Below, piece by piece: positions 47,037 to 59,943 of a stretch of 64,000 nt of DNA; within the stretch, counting starts at the first letter, position 1; the number at the start of each line of letters is the position of its first letter. Made by a program: the position numbers and the translations under genes. Below the pieces are notes generated by a model that made no database searches, had not been told where the DNA came from, and saw only the letters and a list, made by a program, of their open reading frames with translations. Origin of the DNA: Isoetes taiwanensis (Eukaryota; Streptophyta; Lycopodiopsida; Isoetales; Isoetaceae); contig JAJEKV010000128.1 of assembly GCA_021234155.1 (NCBI GenBank), positions 1,899,736 through 1,963,735 of the forward strand, given 5' to 3'.

Positions 47037-49754
47037 CCCAAGCCAGGTTAAGAATATCAAATGCCCACTAGGCCACTTGGAAATTTCCACAAGAAATCTC
47101 AAGGTGATTGAAATTCTCAACGAAATTTTAACCACCTTAAAATTTCAATCCATTATTGAGAAGCTCTTGAACTCTGTTGAAACTAGATTCAGGCACTGGA
47201 AAAAAAAACAGGCAAAAGGCAAGGGTAATCTTGATTGAACCTCTTTTCGTCTAGGATCATTGGTTCTGTCTAGGGTCATCGGTTCTATCTTAAGATCAGA
47301 ATCTTAAGATCGGCATGAGAGCTTGAGAGCTTCTTTGCAAGAAGCAAAAGCAGAGGACTTGGGCGTTGAAGCTTCTTTTTATAGGGAAAATAGAGTGAGT
47401 AGGCGTTGTCATCGAGAAACATTGCCACGACATCAACAAAAATTCACGTTTAAAAACTAGTGAAAAAGGGCGAAAGTTTACGGTGGTTAAAATTTTTGGT
47501 ATATATCATGCACTAGACATATAACACTGTGACTCGCTTTGCACGTTTTGCATTCAATCTGCACAGGTTGTATAGCATCAATAATAATATTTTAAAATAT
47601 TAGAGAATTAGAAATTAGAAATATATCCTAGAGGTTGGACTAGAGGCCACGATAAAGGTCGGGGTTGTTTTCATGCTAGGGAACCCATGGGTAGGAGAGG
47701 ATTTCCGAAAGGAAGGGGATTAAGCGATGGCGGTGTCACTGCCAGGTTTTGTCCGGAAACCCTCATTGCGCCTCGTAACTTACCACACTGGAGCTAAATT
47801 TCATTTACGCTCTCTGTTCCCCCCTTCTCGATTTCTTCTTCATTGATTATCTGTTATAAGATCGGTGGTTCTTTTATCGATTCTTCATAGATTCACCAAA
47901 AAGCTCTATAGAACTTGTAGCAGAGCTTTTTACCCCTTTTTCTACTTAGTTTCTTCATATCCGGTTGTGTGCTTCATATATCACTTCATTTAGCAGGCCC
48001 ATTATTCTGTTGCTTCTGATTTTGGTTCTATTCTAGAATTATTTTTGACAAATCTGACTTTGAGCGACCTATAGTGTATAGAACAGCTATGGTGTAATGG
48101 CTAATGGAAAATGGCTATGGCTATGGCGGTGCTAGAGAATAGAGTTAGAAGCTTATTACTGTCTTTGTTTTGCACATTGAACAAAAAATCATTGTTCATC
48201 GCAGAAAAAATTGCTATAGAACAACCGAGCAGAAAAAATTGTTAGCCAAATAGCCGAAAGGGAATCACGAAAGCAGGGCGCTAACGAGAAGAGAATGTTT
48301 AAGCGGTGCTATGGTGGCACCTGCAAGAAGATCAAGAACCCAGACTACCTGTATAAAACTTACACCATAATAACCAGAAATTTAGCCCTACTAGTGGTTT
48401 ACGAGCTAATGGGGATGCACCCTAATAGCCTATAAATTTCTTTCTTTCCCTCTTTTCTTTCTCTCGTAAATTAACCCTTAAATTTATTTTCAGTAATATT
48501 GGTTTTTTTTGCTTTTCAAGCACCGCCCTTTTTAGACCGAGCTCTACTGCTATGGCGGCAACGGATATGGTTTTCTCTTGCAGCAGACCCATTTGCCGTC
48601 TCTTCTTTGAGGTCTTGCTACCCCCCTGCTTTTACTTTGCGTCCATATTCCGCCTTGCTTCGTGAATATAAAGAAGAATAGCGCATGGGGAGTCTCTCTT
48701 GTGGGAAGACCCTTCCGTCTCTGAAGGCTTTCTAAGAGATCCTGCATCAAGATTTTATTAAGATATTAGGAGTTCTCTGAAAGTGTTTTAAGCTTCCTAC
48801 TCTTTTCCTATTGCTGCATTCTTCTATTTTTGAAACAAGCACAGCAGCTGGGCTTTATTACACACTCTAATAGTTTAGATTCAGTTTTGTGCTGCACAGT
48901 GGTGGATGGAAGTGGCCAGGCCATGCGAGGGACGCTTTTTCTTGCCCCTCGGGTTCATCTTCTGCAATTTCTTGTTGCTCTAGATTTCTTGTAATGTTCT
49001 TTGAATTCTTTACAGTTTGTTGGGTCGAAGCGGCAAGGCCGCGCCTGCGATGCTGGATCTGGCTCTCCAACCCAGCCTGCATGATGGATGTCGTATTCTA
49101 GCTCCCTGGGTTCATCATTTGCTCTTTTTTTTCTTTTGTTGCTAATCACTTCTTTGTATTTTTGCTTCAACTTTCTCTTGCCTGGATCCAGTGCTTGCCA
49201 AAGAATGGTAAGATGCTGAAGCGTTGCCTCTATCAAGGAAGAATGTAGGTAGAATTTAACTTTAGTTTGTCTTGGCATTCTTGACCCCCTTTGTTCTGCC
49301 TCTCTTGCAGTTCACAGAGCCTGACCCATGCTTCTCGACCATTCTCTGACCCCTTAATTTTTCGTGGAATTATCTTTGGCCTCACACTGGTGTTTCGGTT
49401 GTGACCTTGCCAGTGGATTGATATATCTGTTGTCTTAATTCATCAAGAGCTATGCATCCCAATGAAGGATTATTCGTTATATTGGATAGTAGTGTTTATT
49501 GTCACTTGAGCTTGCATTTTATTCATATTTATCAAGAAATAATTTCGTCGCAGTATTTGTTTGATCGCCTGTGCTTAATCCATATTTCAATTTCAAGAGC
49601 TAAGCAGCAATCCATATGTCAAAAGCTTAAGCAACATGCCGTATGGACGCAGATGAGCAATATCATAGAACAGACAGAAGAACTCAATGAGAAAAACGAA
49701 GGGCAAAAAAAAATCATTTCACATGATATAAATTATGAAAAACGTAAATCATCA
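47037..49754. other. No supported gene
   Basis: Short frames only, including plus 49452-49769 (105 residues with a Lys/Glu-rich C-terminus and no known domain) and minus 48955-49278. Pyrimidine-rich stretches near 47800-48000 and 48430-48520 resemble plant 5' leaders or introns, but I cannot build a gene. Confidence 0.35.
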
Positions 49755-49920
49755 ATGGTGACTGTTTGACTGTTATAGTGAATGTTACTTATCAATGACG
49801 ACAATCGTCAATGGTGAGTGTTATGGTGACTGTTACTTATCAATGGTAACTTACTGTGACCTTCATCAATGGTGACTATTAAGATGACTGTTATTCAGCA
49901 ATGGTAACTGTTACTTATTA
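49755..49920. repeat. Degenerate minisatellite of 'caatggtgactgtt' words
   Basis: About seven diverged copies of 'tcaatggtgactgttact'-like units. Confidence 0.65.
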
Positions 49921-50515
49921 CATTTGCATGAATAGCCAATAATAAGTATTTTAATTTGTGGCATAAATTAAATGAGAATTACATGGGCAAAAAACCACTA
50001 GCAATGTGATGGAGAAACTCATCAACGTTTATGAGTTGAAATGACAATGGTTCCCAACTTAAAGTATGCGTCATTTTGTTTACTAAACCAATGTCAACTA
50101 AGACAACAAACATTCACCATCTCAATGCAAAAATGATGGTAGTTAGTCCATGTTCTATGACTAGAAAACTACAATATTTTACTGTATGAAGCAAACGTTA
50201 GTTCATATAAAATAAGGTAGATAATTTTATTAGAAAAGCACCTTAAGTTACACAAACAAGTAAAGTCGAATTTATTAGTGGTTTATGACCTTACTAATCA
50301 AGACACATACTTAAACATGAGCAATAAAGCACTACTATAAACCAAACAAACAAACAATCATAAAGAACTATGATGCTGAACTATGGTAACAAACTAGAAT
50401 GATAAGTCATACATGAGAACCATACCATGTAACTATTAATGGTTATTCAACACATTAACCCACTTAGTAACATCTCTTTTTTATAGTGATTTCATGTAAA
50501 AACTATTGTAAAAAA
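49921..50515. other. No gene recognised
   Basis: AT-rich, with no frame of note. Confidence 0.4.
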
Positions 50516-51855
50516 CTAATAGTGATTGTTTTTGGGCGTCTTGTGATTGCCCATATCCGTATCTTTAAATCTTATATTTTGCACAGAGTAAATCATTTCA
50601 AATCCGCCAATCTCCGGAAGTGCATATAAATCATTCTCTTTTCGTTTTTCTACAAAGCAAATTACATCCACCTTCTCTAAAATTTTGTATATGCTAAGAG
50701 TCTTATCAATTGCCATCGATTGATATTCCAAGTGCGACCCTTAGCCCTCCAAAGAAATACCTATTCAACAATTGCTTTCCTCTGTGCCATCTCACATTCC
50801 ACATTTTGCTTGGCTTCTTTAAACTTCGTAATTCTTGCTTCTTTTCCCGCAATTGCTCCTTAAAGAAGATCGTCATTTACCCAAATGAACTTGCCTTTCC
50901 GAGGGAGTGTGTCGTTGCTTGAGGGACACTGAATCTTTCTTCTCACGGTTGCAAATTTTACTAGAATCGTGCCTTGTGCCATGCTCCTTCTTACCAACTC
51001 GAAATGCTTTACCGTCTTTGTTTGTCACATTCATATCTTCGCAAAAATTTTAAAGGCCGCTTCCCTTGTATTCTCCTTTTCTTTCTCTGGCGGACCTACA
51101 ATCACAATATTCAAGGCCCCTGTTTCCCTTTCTCGCATCTCCATATTCATCAAATGCTTGCTTCAATTCGGATATGCGATTCTTGAGATCCGATTCCTCC
51201 TACCTCATGTGTCTCTGCGGTTATTTGACATCTAATTTAACCTTGCCGATCTCATTTCTCATTTCACGTAAACTTGCCTTCGCCGTTTCATTCTCAGTCC
51301 GAGGTTAAATTTCGGCCATCAGTTTGTCTTCACGAGCTCACTTCTGTCTAAATGCAATGAGTTCTTTCCATACCATAGCCAAGGAGACTTACTTTGATCC
51401 GAGATGTCCCCATCGATTCCTCTTTATACCCCATATTTGTTTCTTAAGTTTCCTAGCAGCCATGCGTGAAACTAAAGAAGCGCGCGGATAATAGCGATCC
51501 TGAACCCATTTGGTTAGCTTTGTTTAAGCGCCTGTTGTTCTGACCGGGAGTAGCAGTGATTGAGGAGTCGCCTGTTTTTCCCCAATCGAATCGCCCATTC
51601 TTCTTTGTTGAGCCACTGGGCTAAGCGATTACTCCCACTACATTTGAAATTAAATACACAAGGCTACGGTCCCTGTCCACATTTCGGTCCATGCGGTGGC
51701 ACTCTGACAAGCAGTGTCTCCTGTTTTGAAGTCACGGCCAACCGGATGTCTCCCCTTTTTAAGTCCGCGGCCATGGGAAGGTCTAGCTGCATTCTTTGTG
51801 GATTCCCCAGTCTCGATCTTTACGTGTTACAGTCCATTACCCGTGAGCCCCAAGA
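50516..51855 (-). mobile_element. TC-tailed LINE family copy h, 5' half only
   Basis: Minus strand has an endonuclease N-terminus, ILEKVDVICFVEKRKENDLY then ALPEIGGFEMIYS (50700-50590). ORF1 C-terminal sequence PRKGKFIWVNDDL is at about 50905-50870, and an ORF1 helical region in broken frames at about 51300-51000. No RT or 3' end is present on this side. The 51.5-51.86 kb part may be 5' UTR. Confidence 0.6.
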
Positions 51856-51887
51856 TAGAGAGAAAGGGAGGGAGGGAGGAGAGAGGG

Positions 51888-51965
<78 letters not shown>
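51856..51965. repeat. (GA)n microsatellite with (GGGA) start, between copies h and i
   Basis: Purine array, mostly pure GA. Confidence 0.95.
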
Positions 51966-51968
<3 letters not shown>

Positions 51969-52642
51969 AATGAAATGTTTATTGATCGTCTGTGGAGACC
52001 ATCAAGTCTAGAGGACGTTCAAAATACATAATTTGCATCAGAATTAGTTCATCTAGAATGTCCTCTCGGTAGGAACATACTAGCTCTCTCCTCCGTGATA
52101 ATTTTCATCTATTGTTGTCATCAACTTCAATTTGAATACTCATCTCTCTTATCCGCAATATCTCAACGAAATTTTCCAACTAAAGCTGCAGGAAGCTCAA
52201 AAATCGTATCAAATCCCCAACCAAAATACCATGCTTGCGTCTACAACACTCCTAAGGACAATGCGGATTACATGCTCCTCATCTTCAATTGCATTTGTTC
52301 CAGAACCGTACACAACCCTCAGCTCATGAGGGACATTACCCCAACGCCCAACTTCAACTCCAAGATGGTGAGAGAGCTGAGCCTCATTCTACTAATCGAT
52401 GCCTAAGTTTCACTTGAATCCTTCTTTGAGATAAGAAGCTCCTTGTAGGGTAGGGTTCATTACCGCTTATAATACTCCTTCTTTACTTCGGGAACACCCA
52501 CATTTTGTGTGCAGCATGTCTCTTTATCCATTCCCTTAGATTCCTCCTATTCTCCCAAGATCTCCTATGTTCATCCCCCATTTTTTGAAGCCAAACCATG
52601 ATATTAGCATACCAACCTTTTTCTTGACTTTGCACATGTGCT

Positions 52643-52645
<3 letters not shown>
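51966..52645 (-). mobile_element. TC-tailed LINE copy i, 0.68 kb 3' fragment
   Basis: Nearly collinear with copy b. 3' end has AATAAACATTTCATTTCAT and the hairpin AGACT-TGAT-GGTCT in LINE sense (51996-52009, one G-U pair). The far end ('ttgactttgcacatgtgctg') is the same junction as copy b. Confidence 0.8.

Positions 52646-52735
<90 letters not shown>
52646..52735. repeat. (GA)n microsatellite between copies i and j
   Basis: Pure GA dinucleotide repeat. Confidence 0.95.
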
Positions 52736-52737
<2 letters not shown>

Positions 52738-54396
52738 GAGAGAGTGTTATTACGTCTATGGAGACCTCATAGGTCTATGAGACGCTTACAAAAAGAAACT
52801 TACAGCAGTTCTTCCGAGGAATCCTCCTCAAGGATTTCCTCGACTCTCTCCTCCCAAACATCCTCCTCCTCACTATCAAACATAGTATTTTGTAAATGTT
52901 TAATATATGCTTCTCTATCCGTAATACTTCAATAACAAAAGTGCCAATTAGGTTAGCATCAAGTTCAAACAATTGAGACAAGCCATCCACATTTATGCCG
53001 TATGGACTGCTCTCAAGTGTTTCACGCTTGGGACACTCAATCAGCACATGGTGCTCATCTTCTATTTCCGCACATCCACATGACTTACATGTTCTTTCTT
53101 CTCACGGGTATGTTACACCATCGCCCATCTCCACTCTTCGGTACCATGTGAAGCTGAAAGTGCGAGTCTGCTGATTGCATGTCTTTTGCCTATTGAAATA
53201 TTCTCTTGCAAGTGTTTCGCCTGCATACGTGTTCGGGTTCATGTTTGACCTATAGGAGTCCATCTTAGTGCGTGGATTCAGCCATAATTTGTTTATTACC
53301 GTCTCTTTATCCAATGTCCGATATCTCCATCATAGAGCAACGCTTCTTCCAATGAAATACCCCATCGGCTAAACCAATTCTTGGTATCGCATACCAGCCT
53401 TGTTCATATGTAGCGGCAGAAACGGTGTGGGATCCTCTCGTCTGTTTGCTTCTTTAGTTTTTCATAAATCTAATGCATCTTACCATTGCTTCTCCTTCCA
53501 TTGGCATGAGACCACATTCCGCCAAAAGCATTGGGAAAAGGGGTTTGCATTTTCACGCCCAACTCTTCTTGAGTATAAATTTCTTTTAGCTTTTGTTCAA
53601 TGTCATCCCATAATCCCCAGCAAGCTCGGTCCCCAAACTTCGCAGACCATATAACACAACCGTTTGCACCGGCACAAAAAAGAGTGTAATTTTTCATGGG
53701 CCAAGACCATAGATGAATTCTCCGCTTAAACTCCCAGTGTATACAATGCTTTGAGCATATACTTAACCGACCCTCTGCGTTATACAAGCATTCCAAATGG
53801 GTGGTTCTTATGAATTTCAAGTCCCGGTATTTGTAAGAATCACAAGCTGTACCTCCATCCCATTAAAATGGAAATATGTCTTTTAAGAATCCCCCATCGT
53901 CATGACCTTTGTTTTATCAAGATTTATCTCGCATGCCACTATGTTCGAGAAAAGTGACAATGCATTAAGGTGTCTGCTGCTGCATTTGCTCTAATTATGC
54001 ACGGGCAAAGACCACAACATCATCAAAGATACATTAATAGTCTTATCACATGCCCATGTACATACGTACCGGATCCTCCATTTATGCTTAGCCGTGTAGA
54101 CTATCAATAAATAGTCCAAAACAAGTGGGCGAGAGGGGCAGCTACCTTAACTCCAATATTGCTTGATATCGTGTCGTATCTCAAGCAATAAGCGGGAATG
54201 ACGTTTGTATGAGCACTTTTTCATACAAAGTTTTTCTCGCTTCTCTTAAATTCAAAGGCACTCAGATATTTGTTCCATTCTTGCCCATAACTTATCTCTC
54301 GGGACTTTATCAAATGCCTTCTTAAAATCTACAAAGAGTACGTACACTGGCTTTTTCTTTCCTTTCACTGAGTCCATAATAACTTTCAAGGTAATT
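52736..54396 (-). mobile_element. TC-tailed LINE copy j, 5'-truncated within the RT
   Basis: Hairpin AGACC-TATGA-GGTCT in LINE sense (52762-52776). An intact CCHC-type motif reads ERTCKSCGCAEIEDEHHVLI then EC (about 53110-53040). RT tail and palm lie at 53.8-54.38 kb. DDVVVFA near 54020 has lost one base before it, and KKPVYVLFVDFKKAFDK lies at about 54350-54300. Truncated at a short GA tract. Confidence 0.8.
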
Positions 54397-54411
54397 AGAG
54401 AGAGAGAGAGA
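54397..54411. repeat. (GA)7 tract at the 5' limit of LINE copy j
   Basis: agagagagagagaga between RT sequence and an unrelated minus-strand coding fragment. Confidence 0.85.
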
Positions 54412-54810
54412 TTCCAAGTGCTTGGCTGGTAGATGCAACAGAAGTTGTTGGAGTTGCTTGACTGCTGCTACTACGACTACCAATTCCAAAGCTCTGATGT
54501 GGGTTTGGTGTGTATCCACATGTACGTGAATATTGAGGAGTAAAATATCTTCCTCTACTACCTCTATTTCTGCCACGCCCCCTTGTGCTCCATAAGAACG
54601 GGGTCTGCCTGGTTTTCTTTCTCATCTTCCTCTTCAAATTCTAGATGTTCCACGTCTACCACACCCTTACCCTTATCTTCAGTAGCTTGCTCAAGATAGA
54701 AGACATTTCACAGGAGGGGCTCTTCGAGCTGATAGCACTGCCATGCAAGTTTTTCGCCTTCTGGTTTCCCCTTAAGCCTTTCATATTCCTTATCATCCAT
54801 CATGGCTATC
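54412..54810 (-). pseudogene. Unrecognised coding fragment
   Basis: Minus-strand pieces read MMDDKEYERLKGKPEGEKLA (about 54803-54745), EDKGKGVVDVEHLEFEEED (about 54680-54630), then an Arg/Gly-rich stretch (RGRGRNRGSRGR) and a Ser/Gln-rich end. A retrotransposon Gag linker or an RNA-binding host protein are both possible. Frames are broken. Confidence 0.4.
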
Positions 54811-56433
54811 ATAAAGATTAGCACATGCGAGATTTTACTTTTTGTACTAAACTCACTGTCCCTGCTTTCATCTATCAAGATTGCTTGCCGTGGATTTCTT
54901 TATTTAATTATAGGAATTAGTAAAGCGAGCATGATTTCGGGATTATATATACCTTCAAGCAACTCAATACTTTGTGCCTGTTATGTGTGGCTAAAATTCT
55001 ATGTAATATTATCTACACATTAGGTTTTATGCGTGTGTGATAAAGTCGGGCCTAGATGAAGCGGGCCATGATCTTGATCTAAAGATCCCGCGATTTTATT
55101 GGTTTTGTTTTTAACGCCTTGATTGGATTGCGGCGGATATGAGCGGAAAGATCTTGATCTTCGTCCTCTCGCATTCTTATTGGCCCAAAATTAAGGGCTC
55201 GATTGACCGTAGAGGTTACGATCCTCCATGCTTTCCCTCTCCACTCTCATTTATGGCGCATTCCTCTCCGGCTATGTCGCCATCTTTCTCTCTCCGGCTA
55301 TGGCGCATCTCTCTCCAACTATGGCGATCTATTCCGCCATTGCTTCCCCTCTATGGTGCTATGGCGCTATGCCACCCATATTCCCCGTGAGGAGTGGTGC
55401 AAACAAAGCAGGGCGGTGGCATCATTCCAAGATTCTGATTAGAGATGATGCTGCGTAGCTTTAGCACAATGGCGGACCTTTTGAAGCCCAACTAAAAGAT
55501 CGAGGCCGTCGGCCGGAGTTGCGCAAAGTAGATTGTTATGAAGATGCACCTATAAGCCTGTAGATGATCGAGAGAAGCGGTTATAGAAAAATCCCGGAAG
55601 ATGCAGTGGGTAGCGGTTATCTGCCGGACTGGTCTCTATTTGGTGGTCGATTTCTTCCCAAAGATAGCTTAATAGACTGGCGCCCTTTCATTACCAAAAT
55701 TTTCGAAGAGGAGCAACCGATCAGCTTAGATGAAGGCTGTTCCATTCAATATCATTGGCATGTAGGACATGTTTGTCTATGCCATTATGGGAATGATACC
55801 ACTCCTTAAACCGAGACAAATTGCTAGCCGTAGGCATATTAGGAATTCCTCTTTCAATTTTTTTTTCGTTCATAGCGGGTGGTCCCTACAACTACAATAT
55901 CTTATGTTTTATTAGATACTAATACTAGATACTAATATTAGTATGATTATGTAGGCCAGCAGTAATTGGCTTCATGCCTGTGGGTTTCACTATGGTCCAC
56001 TGAGGGCCTTTGACTTTTGTTTTGCATATGTAATCAGTTTAAGTGTATTGCTTTGTGTAGATGACTACGGCCAAAACGATGATCATATATGATCACTGTA
56101 TCTTTCTATTACCTGTATCAATACCCTTGGAATCCCATGTTATCGTGCTACATATTAGATACTTGCAAAAAATTGGAACATACACAATGCACAGGCCTTG
56201 ATACACTTGACCAGATACCTCTCCCAAGAATAATACGCATGAAAGTAGTGAATACGCATATTGCTTATTATAATGTGATTCACACCTAGGTTCTGAAAGC
56301 AACCAACAAATTGCCATTTTTATGTGCTAAAGGGCAAAAATAGACCCATACACAAAGACCCACAATAATGTTTTAAGCTTACCTCTAACTCTACATAACA
56401 CTCTGCCAACTTAAGTGAGAAATTGCTATAAAT
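54811..56433. other. No supported gene
   Basis: Includes a cluster of 'ctatggcgc' words (55240-55380) and an 81-residue plus frame (55564-55809) that I do not recognise. Confidence 0.35.
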
Positions 56434-57066
56434 TTAGGAAGGAAGCGCTAATTTGAAATCAACATGGTATTTGAATTGTTTACAAAGGATGTCAATCCCT
56501 AAATTATAGAGCCATCTAAGCATTTGAAGGTGGAGGGCTAGGATGCACTGATAGGGTATATGTTGTAGTATATTCTCCAATCTAAAGGTTGGGAATGCAC
56601 GAACCATTCCACAATCACACTTAGCACTACATTTGCAAAGCAAACACATAGAAAATGATATGAGAAACAAAGCAAAGAAAACCAAAAGGAGCACGTAAAA
56701 TGATAAAACTTCAGCTTTTTTCTCAATAAGGAATGTAAAAATACTCGGCCACTCGTGACAGCAATGTGCGTGCGCATGGTTGAGGTGCAATATACCTTCA
56801 TGGGGTATTCGTGCAGACAAATTGCTAAAATAGACCCAAGTTGTTCTAGAAGCAATGATGCATAAATACTTTGGACGGTTGTCAGTATCAACCCACCAAA
56901 TACTCCATTTTTCACCGAAATATGTACAGTCAGGACAAGTTGACCTAATGAATGGACCTAATGTATGTAAAGCCATGGACGGATTCATGAGACAATGAAT
57001 GGAATTGAATGAGATTGAGAGACAAGTTAAAAATTTCAAACTGGTGCATGTAATGTGCAAGGCCAA
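56434..57066 (-). CDS. Open frame of 210 residues, possible membrane segment
   Basis: The longest non-repeat frame in this part. It has one strongly hydrophobic segment (FYVLLLVFFALFLISFSMCL, about residues 124-143) followed by Cys-rich CKCSAKCDCG. No family is recognised. A second long frame overlaps it, which weakens the case. It could be chance or a decayed gene. Confidence 0.25.
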   Translation of the reverse strand: MALHITCTSLKFLTCLSISFNSIHCLMNPSMALHTLGPFIRSTCPDCTYFGEKWSIWWVDTDNRPKYLCIIASRTTWVYFSNLSARIPHEGILHLNHAHAHCCHEWPSIFTFLIEKKAEVLSFYVLLLVFFALFLISFSMCLLCKCSAKCDCGMVRAFPTFRLENILQHIPYQCILALHLQMLRWLYNLGIDILCKQFKYHVDFKLALPS

Positions 57067-57326
57067 GGGGATGGGTTAGACGTGGACATAAGCTCTAACA
57101 ATCACGTGGAACTTCTCAAAGCCACACGAGGCCGTTATAGATATTATATCATTTTGTTTTTGATAAAGATGTGGACGTGTAAGTTGCAAGGGGGAAGGAA
57201 ATGGGACCCTTCTGGAGTGGACAGGGGAGCCTTGTGACTTGCGATTGGCGGCAGCGGGGAGCGAGTCCACTGCCGCCGATCGCGAGGCTCGCCCTATACA
57301 CTCTGGAAGGAGGATTTCCTTCCGAT

Positions 57327-57490
57327 AAATGTCGGACGCTGACATGTTATAGCCAGCCTTAAATGGCAAAAAAATCCACTAAGTCTACAAAAACGCCGTG
57401 TAATTTTTTTTGGGCGTGGCTATAACATATCAAACACACGGATATACCACGGATATGCCCGTGGGTATAACATGTCAGCGTCCGATATTT
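57327..57490. repeat. MITE-like inverted repeat before the second F-box gene
   Basis: Arms 57327-57354 and 57463-57490 are inverted copies over 28 bp with about three mismatches. The shared core is CGGACGCTGACATGTTATA. The 110-bp interior contains a further 'ggctataacatatca' partial copy. It lies about 155 bp before the likely start codon, so it could influence the promoter or fold into a hairpin. Confidence 0.65.
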
Positions 57491-57644
57491 ACTGCGCTCC
57501 CTGAGCGGGATCATGGCCCCTGTTTCACCGGAGTGTACGGGGCGTGGCAGCACCAAATTCATCTTCCGCTACAAACAGCCACCACGTCCGCTCTTTAAAG
57601 GCGCTCGTATACGTATGGAGCGGAGAAACAAGAAAAGTTTAGGT

Positions 57645-58723
57645 ATGGAGGCTCCTGCACTTCCAGACTCGCCTTTCTCTGTCCTTCCTCTGGATTTGCA
57701 GAACCAAATCATCGCCCATTTCCCTTTTCCTCATTTCTTCACAATTCCGCTCCTTTCCAAACGCTGTAAAAATCTGTTCTCCGACCCCTTTTTCCTTCGC
57801 CTCTGTGACCATACCCCTGTTCCTCCTTCATCTTGGCTGCTTCTTCCCAAATATCCTTCTTATTTGGGTTGCTTGGCCTTCAATATGCTAAATAATCACT
57901 GGTATAATCTTCCTTTGTCTTCCCTTCCGCTCAATCTGCATATAGATTCCGTCAAGGACGGAGTTCTTGTTCTAACATCACCAGATTATGCTCCTGTTTC
58001 AAAGATTTACCTGTATAATCCTTTGCGCAGAGCCAAGTTGGAGATAACTTGTCCTGGATTTATCAGAGGAAGCAGCAGTGTCGTTTGTTTGTCTCATAAT
58101 AAATATAAAGTCCTTGTTTTAGCTCTTAAATCAGGTGTGGAAGATGCTGTTGCTGTTTTGGCTTATCATTCTGATATGAAAGATTGGAAAAGAGGAATCT
58201 AGGTTATCCTCTGATTTTGTGTTGGATTCTCCTGAAAAAAAAAAACTGTCCATTTAGGTCATAAATGGTTTGTGCTGGGAGAAAAGAGGGATTCTGAGAG
58301 AAGAATAGCATTAATGTATGATACTCATATCCAGGATTGGACTCCTATTTTGCTTCCAAATGATAGATTAGAGACCAAGAGTTGGATAATGAACTGCAAG
58401 AATGCTCTGTTTTTGGCACAATTGCAGAATACAGAGATCCATATGTGGATGCTGGATATGCAGTCTCTGAACTGGATGGATTGGGGTTCAGTTCCGCAAG
58501 AATTTTCCACGGAATTTGTGGAAGGAAAAGGAAACGATCTGATTTGGATGATTGCAGTGCCATGGACCAGTATCTCGTTTTCTGTAAGCTTCCCAAGATC
58601 TTGGCATTTGACACAGTGCAAAAATCCTGGAAATGGCTTCCAAATAATCCCATCTTGCACGAGAGTTTAATGTTTTCAAAATGTGCTTTTTCCTTTGACC
58701 CTCTTTTATGCACCATGGTGTGA
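57645..58723 (+). pseudogene. F-box/kelch-type protein, paralogue of 22899-23969, three frameshifts
   Basis: F-box at residues ~10-45 (FSVLPLDLQNQIIAHFPFPH, LLSKRCKNLFSD). Kelch-like segments follow: YLGCLAFNMLNNHWYNLPLS, KIYLYNPLRRAKLE, AVLAYHSDMKDWK, IHMWMLDMQSLNWMDWG, and ILAFDTVQKSWKWLPNNP near the C-terminus. Frame shifts occur at short A-runs: near 58188-58191 (one extra A), at the A11 run 58235-58245 (one short or two extra), and near 58530-58535 (one short). The start at 57645 aligns with the paralogue; in-frame ATGs also exist at 57513 and 57615. The role would be substrate adaptor of an SCF ubiquitin ligase. As read, it cannot make a full protein. Confidence 0.75.
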
Positions 58724-58944
58724 CAAAAAGCAAATTTTGTCTTTTTTGTCATTACAATGTCTTGTCCTGTCTCCAGTACCTCTATTCATATAATTTGCGG
58801 TTGTATATCATGCCCCACCGGATCTTGCATGTAAGCTTTGAGCAGTGTTGGGCAGAGTTTTTCCACCAAACCGGAAAATTTGTTGTTGTTACTTAATCTT
58901 AATCCGATTTTCAAATTCTCAATCGACCAGTTCCAGTTCCTGCT

Positions 58945-59345
58945 ATTCCTGCTACTATACATATCAATCCGAACAATAAGACGTAAAATATTTTTTCCTC
59001 TTATAGAATACATAATTGGCAACATTCCATCCTGCTACTATACATATCAATCTAAGACGTAAAATATTTTTTCCTCTTATAGAATACATAATTGGCAACA
59101 TAGTTTAATTACAAAAACTTGGCATAGAATACATAATTGGCAACATAGTTTAATTACAAAAACTTGGCAAAAGACATAGATCTCAATCTCATTACAACTT
59201 TGAACAATTTTACACATATAACATCATGATATAAACAACCTGGACAACATTACTAAAAAAAGCTCTATCCAACATCAATACCAACCTCTTGTGCAAGATG
59301 ACTAAAAAAGCTATGTCCAACATCAATACCAACCTCTTGTGCATG
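58945..59345. repeat. Local tandem duplications behind the F-box gene
   Basis: Two ~80 bp copies ('ctgctactatacatatcaat ... attggcaacat', about 58948 and 59031). Two ~45 bp copies ('agaatacataattggcaaca ... aaaacttggca', about 59082 and 59125). Two ~51 bp copies ('atccaacatcaataccaacc ... tcttgtgca', about 59265 and 59312). Confidence 0.85.
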
Positions 59346-59359
59346 CTCATCTAATGACT

Positions 59360-59387
59360 CTAGTTATGGTGCCCGGCGTTGCCGGGC
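59360..59387 (-). mobile_element. Helitron-like 3' terminus
   Basis: Minus strand: perfect stem GCCCGGC-AAC-GCCGGGC, then ACCATAACTAG ending in CTAG. The base after CTAG is A, not the usual T. Architecture is otherwise the same as at 25035 and 35590. Confidence 0.5.
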
Positions 59388-59921
59388 TTTAGTAACAACT
59401 TGACAGGGGAGGGGAGAAAGGAGATTGTTGATAGTTGGCTAGGAAATGTGGCTTTTGGGAGGGAAGGAGGAGGGAGAGGGTACTATAGAGCAACTCTTGA
59501 AGATTCATGGATGAAGATAAAAGCCCATTGTGCATAAAATTATGAATTTCATGTCAAATGTTATAGTATGGCCTTAACTTAGATGCAATGCAAAGGCATG
59601 TTGTGATGTACAATGCTAATTGACTAAAGCATATAGTTCCAAAAAAATTATCAAAAAGCATCATGAATTGTATTGTATTCTAAATGTGTATTTATACTAA
59701 TTGATTGAACCACGATTGAACAAACAACTTGATATTCTTCTCAATAGCAAATTTGAATTTGCACCATACATTGTCGGTCCTTCACAACAATGTCTTGTTT
59801 TGGGGTTAACAAACACTCAACAATGTCCTATATTGGGGTTAACAAACAGTCTTAAAATTGGAACGCTTGCTCGACGGGGTCTTTCTAGCAATATTATCCA
59901 CTATAAATACAAGAAATTTAT

Positions 59922-59943
59922 CGCGGCGGCCAAGGCCGCCGCG
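59922..59943. repeat. Perfect 10-bp inverted repeat
   Basis: CGCGGCGGCC-AA-GGCCGCCGCG, a very stable GC hairpin inside AT-rich sequence. A degenerate relative with the same downstream word lies at about 60833-60845. Confidence 0.8.
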
